DNA from: SZUA-318 sp964412015
GTDB taxonomy: Bacteria; Gemmatimonadota; Gemmatimonadetes; Longimicrobiales; Gaopeijiaceae
Length of the DNA stretch: 28,449 nucleotides
NCBI GenBank assembly: GCA_964412015.1
Contig: CAYPMO010000044.1
Coordinates: forward strand, 1 to 28,449
Direction of reading: 5' to 3'
Made by a program: the position numbers and the translations under genes
Shown: piece by piece, positions 23,501 to 28,449 of the stretch
Numbering within the stretch: the stretch's first letter is position 1
How the letters are laid out: each line of letters starts with the position of its first letter
Notes under the pieces: model-generated
The model's input: the letters and a program-made list of their open reading frames with translations, nothing else
The model's database searches: none
Told to the model about the DNA's origin: nothing

Positions 23501-24598
23501 TCACATGCCCGCGCCGGCGAGCCTCACGGGAAGTCTCCGGGACCCCCACGTTCCCGGACGGGCCTCGAACACGCCGGCGCAGGGCTCGCCGCAGGCCGCG
23601 CAACGGCCATCCGGCGTCAACCCCCAGTGGGTCAGCGTATAGCCGTTCCGCTCGATCAGGGGTGCGCCGCACACATGGCACCAGGTCGTCTCGCCTTCCG
23701 GGTCGCGGACGTTCCCCGTGTACACGTACCGCAGCCCGTTGCCCAGAGCGAGGGCGCGGGCGCGGCGCACCGTCGCGACCGGCGTGGGCGGTATGTCACG
23801 CATCTTCCAGGCCGGATAGAACGCCGAGAAGTGCAGCGGCACATGAGGTCCGAGCTCCTCCGCCACCCACCGGGTCAGTGCGTCCAGCTCCTCGTCGGAG
23901 TCGTTCTGTCCCGGGATCAGGAGTGTGGTGATCTCCGTCCAGACGCTGGTCTCGTGGACGAGGTAGCGCAGCGTGTCCTTCACCGGCTCGAGGTGCCCCG
24001 CACACAGCGTGCGGTAGAACTGCTCGGTGAACCCCTTCAGATCCACGTTCACGGCATCCATCAAGGCATAGAACTCCCGCCGCGGCTCCGGGAGTACGTA
24101 CCCCGCGCTCACGGCCACCGACCGGATTCCTTCCTCCTTGCACGCCAGCGCCACGTCCACGGCATACTCGTGGAAGATCACCGGATCGTTGTACGTGTAG
24201 GCGACGCTCCGGCACCCCAGGCGACGCGCGGTCTCCGCGATCGTACGCGGACTCGCGGCATCGGCCAGCGTGTCCATCTCACGGGACTTCGAGATGTTCC
24301 AGTTCTGGCAGAACTTGCAGGCGAGATTGCACCCGGCGGTGCCGAACGACAGCACGGGTGTGCCGGGAAGGAAGTGCGCCAGAGGCTTCTTCTCGATCGG
24401 GTCCACGCAGAAGCCGCTCGAGCGACCGTAGGTGGTCAGCACGATCTGGCCGCCCGACGCCGCGCGCACGAAGCAGAACCCGCGCTGGCCCTCGCGGAGG
24501 CGGCAGCGCCGCGGGCAGATGTCGCATTGGACGCGCCCGTCCGGCAGCAGGGTCCAGTGGCGCGTGGGGTGTCCGGCGATGACTTCCTGGCGACTCAT
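23501..24598 (-). CDS. amrS: AmmeMemoRadiSam system radical SAM enzyme
   Basis: A 365-aa radical S-adenosylmethionine enzyme of the pyruvate-formate-lyase-activating-like branch. The [4Fe-4S] motif is CxxxCxxC at Cys90, Cys94 and Cys97 (GTAGCNLACKFCQNWNISKS), a run typical of AmrS. An N-terminal Cys set (25, 28, 32, 42) and a C-terminal zinc-ribbon-like set (307, 310, 333, 336) flank the core. Other family motifs are YTYNDPVIFHEYA, AVNVDLKGFTEQFY, TTLLIPGQNDS and LHFSAFYPAWKM. The start has GGGGAGG immediately upstream, abutting a GC-rich hairpin. The partner MEMO gene is convergent rather than co-directional; the third member (AMMECR1) is not in the window. The reaction product is not predicted. 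Confidence 0.92.
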   Translation of the reverse strand: MSRQEVIAGHPTRHWTLLPDGRVQCDICPRRCRLREGQRGFCFVRAASGGQIVLTTYGRSSGFCVDPIEKKPLAHFLPGTPVLSFGTAGCNLACKFCQNWNISKSREMDTLADAASPRTIAETARRLGCRSVAYTYNDPVIFHEYAVDVALACKEEGIRSVAVSAGYVLPEPRREFYALMDAVNVDLKGFTEQFYRTLCAGHLEPVKDTLRYLVHETSVWTEITTLLIPGQNDSDEELDALTRWVAEELGPHVPLHFSAFYPAWKMRDIPPTPVATVRRARALALGNGLRYVYTGNVRDPEGETTWCHVCGAPLIERNGYTLTHWGLTPDGRCAACGEPCAGVFEARPGTWGSRRLPVRLAGAGM

Positions 24599-24607
24599 TG
24601 CCCTCCC

Positions 24608-24634
24608 CGCCCGGCGCGGCTCCGCGGCCGGGCG
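24608..24634. promoter_or_regulatory. GC-rich hairpin just upstream of the radical SAM gene
   Basis: An 8-bp perfect stem (CGCCCGGC at 24608-24615 with 24627-24634, 11-nt loop) ends only 9 nt before the radical SAM ATG on the minus strand and touches its Shine-Dalgarno region. It could limit ribosome access or belong to the divergent promoter. The function is untested. Confidence 0.3.
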
Positions 24635-24682
24635 CCTCCCTCAACGATTACCCGCGAGGCCGGCCGATGCTCCCCGGCGCCC

Positions 24683-24697
24683 CGAAACCCGGTTTCG
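24683..24697. promoter_or_regulatory. 15-bp palindrome between the radical SAM and repeat-protein genes
   Basis: CGAAACC (24683-24689), a single central C, and GGTTTCG (24691-24697) form a perfect palindrome in the 153-bp divergent gap, 54 bp before the repeat-protein ATG. Its size and symmetry suit a dimeric repressor site. No regulator gene is adjacent. Confidence 0.35.
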
Positions 24698-24751
24698 CCC
24701 GCTCGCGTAGGGAAAGCCACAGCACCGACGTACGTGGCAGGAGTCCGACCT

Positions 24752-25774
24752 ATGCGCGCCCGTGGTTTCGTCCTTTCCTTCCTCCTCGCCGCTCTCCTCG
24801 TTCCCGTCTCCGCCCTCTCGCAGGACTCCGGCGTCAAGCTGGCGATCGGAGACTTCGGCATCGGTATCGGCGACGTGCGCCGGCTCGATGGTCTTCGCCT
24901 GAACTTCCGTGATCGGGACCTCGAGCTGGTGCGGGGGATCAACGCCACGATGTGGACGCCCTACGAGCACGCCGAAGGTGTCGTGAAGGGCGTCGCGCTC
25001 GGCCTCCCCATGACCGGCGCCGCCGAGATCCAGGGTCTCGCGCTGGGGATCGGCGTCGGCGCGGAACGCACGTTCGAGGGCATCGGACTGTCGGCGATCG
25101 GGTTCGGTGCGGGCGAGCGTCTCCGGGGGATCGCGGTCGGAGGGGTCGGCATCGGGGCCGGCGGCGACGTGGAAGGGCTGGTGGTCGGAGGGATCGGCGC
25201 CGGGGCCGGAGGCGACCTCAAGGGAATCGCGGTCGGAGGGATCGGCATCGGCGCCGGGGCCGACGTGGAAGGCCTGGTGCTCGGAGGGATCGGTGCCGGC
25301 GCCGGAGGCGACCTCAAGGGAATCGCGGTCGGAGGGGTCGGCATCGGGGCCGGCGGCGACGTGACGGGGCTGATGCTCGGGGGCATCGGCGCCGGAGCCG
25401 GAGGCGATCTCACCGGGATCGCGATCGGCGGCGTGGGCGTCGGCGCGGGCGGCGAGCTCAAGGGCCTCGCGCTGGCCGGTGTGGGAGCCGGCGCCCCGAA
25501 GATCACGGGCGTCGTGCTCAGCGGCATCGCCGCTGGCGGGAAGGATGTGCGCGGGTTCGTGGTCGCTCCCGCCTACTTCAAGATCGAGCGGCGCGGCACG
25601 CTCCGGGGCATGGCCGTGAGCGCCTTCAACAACGTGCGTGGGAGCCAGCGCGGCCTCACGATCGGGCTGCTGAACATCGCGGACGAGCTCCACGGCCTCC
25701 AGGTCGGGCTCATCAACATCGCGCGCAACAAGGACTCGTTCCCGGTGCTTCCGCTGCTCAACTACCACCGATAA
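24752..25774 (+). CDS. Secreted glycine-rich repeat protein, LA_2272 surface-repeat-like
   Basis: A 340-aa protein with a signal peptide (MRARGFVLSFLLAALLVPVSALSQ, cleavage near 23). Residues 139-250 are seven consecutive 16-residue units of the form D-x-x-G-[LI]-x-x-GG-[IV]-G-x-G-A-G-G. Odd and even units differ (DVEGL versus DLKGI), giving a 32-residue super-period. More divergent copies extend on both sides (about 75-138 and 251-326). The ending GLTIGLLNIADELHGLQVGL and PVLPLLNYHR resembles the LA_2272-type surface repeat proteins first named in Leptospira (from memory). A beta-solenoid is a reasonable structural guess. AGGAG at 24739-24743, 8 nt before the ATG, fixes the start. Its 3' end overlaps the ada 3' end by 17 bp on the opposite strand. 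No function is known. Confidence 0.82.
   Translation: MRARGFVLSFLLAALLVPVSALSQDSGVKLAIGDFGIGIGDVRRLDGLRLNFRDRDLELVRGINATMWTPYEHAEGVVKGVALGLPMTGAAEIQGLALGIGVGAERTFEGIGLSAIGFGAGERLRGIAVGGVGIGAGGDVEGLVVGGIGAGAGGDLKGIAVGGIGIGAGADVEGLVLGGIGAGAGGDLKGIAVGGVGIGAGGDVTGLMLGGIGAGAGGDLTGIAIGGVGVGAGGELKGLALAGVGAGAPKITGVVLSGIAAGGKDVRGFVVAPAYFKIERRGTLRGMAVSAFNNVRGSQRGLTIGLLNIADELHGLQVGLINIARNKDSFPVLPLLNYHR
25166..25501 (+). repeat. Tandem 48-bp coding repeat (seven units, 96-bp super-period)
   Basis: Seven 48-bp units encode the 16-residue repeats. The 30-base segments starting at 25211 and 25307 are identical or nearly so and exactly 96 bp apart, so the dimer is the unit most recently duplicated. The two ends of the array are more diverged than the middle, as expected if internal units turn over by unequal recombination or slippage. 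Confidence 0.85.
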
Positions 25775-26852
25775 CCACCGCATCGAGCAGTCGCTCGCCG
25801 GCGATCAGTCCGTGCTCCAGGTCCAGGAGCCGCTGCTTCCTCCAGAGGCCGCCGCCGTACCCGGTGAGCTTGCCGTCCGAGCCCACCACTCGATGGCACG
25901 GAATGAGGATGGCCACGCGGTTGTCGCCGTTGGCACGGGCCACGGCGCGCACCGCGGTGGCACGACCCACGCGGCGCGCCAGCTCGGCGTAGCTCATCGT
26001 CTCGCCGGCCCCGATCCTCCGCAGCTCGCCCCAGACCTGCTCCTGGAACGGAGTGCCCGACGCGACGACCGGGACCTCGAAACTCAGCCGGCGCCCCGCG
26101 AAGTACTCGTCCAGCTCGCGGTGGAGCTGAGCGAGCACCGGGTTGTCCCCCGGCGTGAGCACCGCGCCTAGCCTCCGCTGGAGGCGCTGGAGCTGCGTGG
26201 GCAGCATCCGCCGATCGGCGAACTCCAGGAGACGGACCGCCTCGTCGGTGGCCCCGGCCACGACGGGCCCGAGCGGCGTGGGAATGCGGGTGACCTTCAC
26301 GACCGGCGCGTCCTTGCGCGCCGTCGGCGCGTCGCCCGCGAGCTTCCTGAACGCCTCCTGAAATCCACTCAACGAATCGTAGCCCGCGTCGAATGCCGAG
26401 CGGGCCACGGCCTCTCCCCGCCGGATCCGGCCCAGGGCCTCGGCGAGCCGGCGCGATCGGCTGTACGCATGGAACGTCATCCCGTATCCGGCGCGGAACC
26501 AGCGGCGCACCCGACCCGGGTCCAGGCCCCTCTGGCGCAGATCGGCATCACGCCAGCGCCGCGTCGGGTCGGCTTCCACCTCCGCGAGCAGGGGCCGGAG
26601 CCATCCGGGCGCTCCTCCGAGGGGCTCCATCGGGAAGCAGCGCTTGCACGGACGGTAGCCGGCGAGCAACGCATCCCGACAGGTGGCGAAGAACTCCACG
26701 TTCTCCGGATTGGGCTTCCTGGCCGCGCACCCCGGCCGGCAGAAGATGCCTGTCGTACGCACGCCGGTGAAAAAGACACCCTCGTAGGCCGCGTCCCGGC
26801 GCAGGAACGCGTCCACCATCTCCTCGCGGGGCGGCAGGTCGTGTCCGATCAT
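25758..26852 (-). CDS. ada: Ada: bifunctional transcriptional regulator and O6-methylguanine-DNA methyltransferase
   Basis: A full-length 364-aa Ada. The N-terminal zinc/methyl-phosphotriester domain has Cys38, Cys42, Cys69 and Cys72 (FCRPGC...PCKRC), the same numbering as E. coli Ada, which supports the ATG at 26852 over the longer frame to 26900. An AraC-type helix-turn-helix region covers about 80-175 (SAFDAGYDSLSGFQEAFRKL). The C-terminal methyltransferase domain carries the active-site motif IPCHRVVG with Cys319 and the preceding RAVARANGDN. It repairs O6-alkylguanine and phosphotriesters by irreversible self-alkylation and activates the adaptive response. No clear Ada box was seen upstream. 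The alkA and alkB partners are not in the window. It is convergent with the repeat-protein gene and overlaps it by 17 bp. Confidence 0.96.
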   Translation of the reverse strand: MIGHDLPPREEMVDAFLRRDAAYEGVFFTGVRTTGIFCRPGCAARKPNPENVEFFATCRDALLAGYRPCKRCFPMEPLGGAPGWLRPLLAEVEADPTRRWRDADLRQRGLDPGRVRRWFRAGYGMTFHAYSRSRRLAEALGRIRRGEAVARSAFDAGYDSLSGFQEAFRKLAGDAPTARKDAPVVKVTRIPTPLGPVVAGATDEAVRLLEFADRRMLPTQLQRLQRRLGAVLTPGDNPVLAQLHRELDEYFAGRRLSFEVPVVASGTPFQEQVWGELRRIGAGETMSYAELARRVGRATAVRAVARANGDNRVAILIPCHRVVGSDGKLTGYGGGLWRKQRLLDLEHGLIAGERLLDAVVIGGS

Positions 26853-26943
26853 CGATCCTCGCTGGCGAATAGGACGCGACCAAGATGGAGGCTCCGCCAC
26901 GCGGCCTCCACCGAAAAACGTGCGTCGAATTCGGGCGCCCAGA

Positions 26944-26964
26944 AGACCCGCGGCAGGGGGGTCT
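26944..26964 (-). terminator. Possible terminator of the small beta-barrel gene
   Basis: On the minus strand AGACCC and GGGTCT form a perfect 6-bp stem with a 9-nt loop, about 40 bp after the beta-barrel gene stop. A run of five T residues follows only 26 bases further on (26918-26914), too far for a classic intrinsic terminator. The 152-bp gap to the ada start shows nothing else convincing. Confidence 0.25.
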
Positions 26965-27004
26965 CCGCGGTCACCCGCCGGACCTGCCGGCTACGCACCC
27001 CCGC

Positions 27005-27493
27005 TCAGTTCGTCCCCAACCGGAAGGGCAGCGTCGCGAACACCACGAAGGACGTTCCATCTCCGATGACGAACCGCCCACCCACCTTCGGCCGGAACGA
27101 GCCTGCGTCGAAGGCGACACCCCCGCCGAGGTTCAGGCTGACGTCCGTCTCGCTGAAGTCACCGAGGGAACCGGCATCCACGGAAGAATGACCGACGTTC
27201 AAGCCCCCGAGGGCGAACGGCACGGCCGTGGACTCGGCAAGCGGGAAGTCGTACGTCACGTTCCCGTTCAGCTCGAAATAGTCGAAGCCGTCCGGGAAGA
27301 AGAAGAGAAAGTCCCCCAGGAATCCGACGCCTTCCGTGATCGCGGGGAGCTCCAGGCCGACCGTCGCGCCGATGCCGATGTCGGCGTCGTCGTGCCACGC
27401 GAGCGTGGGACCGAGGAGCACCTGGCCTCCGCCGGCGCTCGGAGCGATCACCAACAGGACACCAGCAAGGAGAACGGCCGTTGACCTTTTCAT
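27005..27493 (-). CDS. Small secreted outer-membrane beta-barrel-like protein
   Basis: A 162-aa protein with a clear signal peptide (MKRSTAVLLAGVLLVIAPSA, then GGGQ). The rest is a series of alternating hydrophobic/polar strands separated by short turns rich in Gly and Asp (GPTLAWHDDADIGIGATVGL, GNVTYDFPL, VSLNLGGGVAF, RPKVGGRFVIG, SFVVFATLPFRLG). This is what a small eight-strand outer-membrane barrel looks like. It lacks the C-terminal Phe typical of BamA substrates, ending LGTN instead. GGTGAG lies shortly before the ATG. It is divergent from the tricorn-type gene. No specific family was recognised. Confidence 0.75.
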   Translation of the reverse strand: MKRSTAVLLAGVLLVIAPSAGGGQVLLGPTLAWHDDADIGIGATVGLELPAITEGVGFLGDFLFFFPDGFDYFELNGNVTYDFPLAESTAVPFALGGLNVGHSSVDAGSLGDFSETDVSLNLGGGVAFDAGSFRPKVGGRFVIGDGTSFVVFATLPFRLGTN

Positions 27494-27618
27494 GTCTCAC
27501 CTGTGTTCAGGAGGAACGGGAGCAGGCCCTCCTCAACGCTACACTCCGGCCCGACGGGACGGGAGTATCACAGTGCGACTGGCCGAGCCCGCACGAGGTT
27601 CCGTCGGGCTTCGCCGCG

Positions 27619-27634
27619 GTCCTTCGGAAAGGAC
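27619..27634. promoter_or_regulatory. Hairpin in the divergent region before the tricorn-type gene
   Basis: GTCCTT and AAGGAC form a perfect 6-bp stem with loop CGGA. Allowing one bulged G adds three more pairs (27615-27617 with 27635-27637). It lies upstream of the putative promoter in the 265-bp gap between divergent genes. The role is unknown. Confidence 0.25.
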
Positions 27635-27647
27635 GCGACCGACGTTC

Positions 27648-27677
27648 GTTGCCCGGCAACCCCGCGGCGTCTACGTT
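27648..27677 (+). promoter_or_regulatory. Putative promoter with overlapping palindrome for the tricorn-type gene
   Basis: TTGCCC (27649-27654) and TACGTT (27672-27677), 17 bp apart, could be a -35/-10 pair 81 bp before the ATG. The -35 lies inside a perfect palindrome, GTTGCC-C-GGCAAC (27648-27660), a plausible repressor site. The -10 match is modest, so the promoter call is tentative. Confidence 0.35.
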
Positions 27678-27758
27678 TTCCACGTCTCACTCCCGCGCGT
27701 CGCGAACTTCCCTCCACACGCGGTCGAGAAGCCTCAGAGCACAGCAGGGGTCGCACCG

Positions 27759-28449
27759 ATGAACGTCCGCAGCCTACTGGCCTTCTGCCTTCTTTCCTTT
27801 GCGCTCGCCCCTTCCACCGCTGCCCAGGTCGAGCCCGGGTGGATCCGCTATCCGGCGATTTCCCCCGACGGAGGCACGATCGTCTTCAGCTACCTGGGCG
27901 ACCTCTGGCGCGTGGATTCCTCGGGGGGCCACGCCATCGCCATCACGTCCCATCCGGCCCACGATTTCATGCCGGTCTGGAGCGGCGACGGCCGTACGAT
28001 CGCGTTCGCGAGCGACCGTCACGGCAACTTCGACATCTACGTGGTATCCGCGAGCGGCGGGGAGCCCACGCGCCTGACGGTCCACTCCGCGCCGGAGTAC
28101 CCCTACGCGTTCGAGCCCGGGGACCGGACGGTGCTCTTCGGGGCGGCCCGCCTGGACGCCGCCTCCCACCGCGGCTACCCGACGGTATCCCAGCCCGAGC
28201 TGTATCGGGTGCCGGTCGCCGGAGGGCGCGTCGAGCAGGTCCTGACCACGCCGGCGGAGGCCGTCCAGGTGGGCGGGGACGGCGCCTTCCTCATCTACCA
28301 CGACCGGAAGGGCGGCGAGAACGAGTGGCGCAAGCACCACACCTCGGCGATCGCCCGGGACATCTGGATCTGGGACGTGGCGTCGGGGCAGCACCGCAAG
28401 GTCACCTCCTTCGCCGGCGAGGACCGCAACCCCGTCCTCACCGCGGACG
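27759..28449 (+). CDS. Tricorn-type protease, PD40 beta-propeller N-terminus (S41 family), partial at right edge
   Basis: The first 230 codons of a secreted tricorn-like protease; the C-terminal PDZ and S41 catalytic domains would lie beyond the window. The signal peptide is residues 1-22 (LLAFCLLSFALAPSTAAQ). WIRYPAISPDGGTIVFSYLG, FMPVWSGDGRTIAFASDRHG, YPYAFEPGDRTVLF and QPELYRVPVAGGRVEQVL are PD40/TolB-like propeller blades in the tricorn arrangement. The segment DRKGGENEWRKHHTSAIARD is highly characteristic of bacterial tricorn homologues. ATG 27759 has AGGGG about 8 nt upstream. In this family the propeller admits peptides to the protease core (family knowledge). That the missing part is S41 is inferred from the N-terminus alone. 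Confidence 0.87.
   Translation, partial: MNVRSLLAFCLLSFALAPSTAAQVEPGWIRYPAISPDGGTIVFSYLGDLWRVDSSGGHAIAITSHPAHDFMPVWSGDGRTIAFASDRHGNFDIYVVSASGGEPTRLTVHSAPEYPYAFEPGDRTVLFGAARLDAASHRGYPTVSQPELYRVPVAGGRVEQVLTTPAEAVQVGGDGAFLIYHDRKGGENEWRKHHTSAIARDIWIWDVASGQHRKVTSFAGEDRNPVLTAD

Noticed and set aside
23627..24751. Apparent N-terminal extension of the repeat protein
   Set aside because: It lies antisense to the radical SAM gene; the signal peptide and AGGAG fix the true start at 24752.
25166..25501. Could the regular repeat be a CRISPR array?
   Set aside because: The units are contiguous 48-mers inside an open frame, with no unique spacers and no cas genes.
24952..25992. Arg-rich repeat frame overlapping the tandem array
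   Set aside because: A 48-bp period keeps the other frames open too; only the frame with a signal peptide and Gly-rich units is credible.
27494..27758. Small RNA or riboswitch in the divergent gap
   Set aside because: Only a short hairpin and a palindrome are visible; no known riboswitch core was recognised.

Overview
The window is very GC-rich (about 70% by eye), gene-dense DNA with short intergenic gaps. The gene content fits Gemmatimonadota or a neighbouring soil or marine lineage such as Acidobacteriota. It includes several secreted peptidases and hydrolases, a tricorn-type PD40/S41 protein, lipoproteins, a SPOR-domain envelope protein, and a remnant resembling the orphan MacB/FtsX permeases common in those phyla. 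This placement is an inference. No rRNA, tRNA, CRISPR array or insertion sequence was seen.

Layout. (1) Bases 1-11262 hold a carbohydrate-processing locus on the minus strand: a GH31 glycosidase cut by the left edge, a six-hairpin (alpha/alpha)6 glycosidase, a lipoprotein glycosidase with two discoidin domains, and a lipoprotein aldose 1-epimerase. It is interrupted on the plus strand by a VapBC toxin-antitoxin pair, which lies beside the 3' stub of an FtsX-type permease, and by a membrane-anchored serine beta-lactamase-like hydrolase. (2) Bases 11468-14913 encode two convergent secreted serine hydrolases, an S10 carboxypeptidase and an S15/CocE-type lipoprotein. (3) Bases 14948-19347 hold a class V aminotransferase (cysteine-desulfurase-like) on the minus strand. 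Divergent to it is a two-gene unit of a Tat-exported amidase and a fused N-acetylglutamate kinase/synthase whose start and stop codons overlap. (4) Bases 19360-22529 encode a fusion of a Walker-A-less ParA-like domain, a Pro-rich linker, a TM helix and a SPOR-like region, followed by a fold-type I aminotransferase homologue that lacks its PLP lysine. (5) Bases 22589-24598 hold a convergent MEMO-family gene and its radical-SAM partner. (6) Bases 24752-28449 hold a secreted protein of 16-residue glycine-rich repeats, an Ada repair protein, a small beta-barrel protein, and the start of a tricorn-type protease.

How they work together. The carbohydrate genes could trim oligosaccharides outside the cytoplasm, with the mutarotase equilibrating released sugars. 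No SusC/D or other transporter is visible. The remaining genes look like ordinary chromosomal neighbours. The best candidates for undescribed biology are the lysine-less aminotransferase homologue, the degenerate ParA-SPOR fusion and the 48-bp repeat protein.
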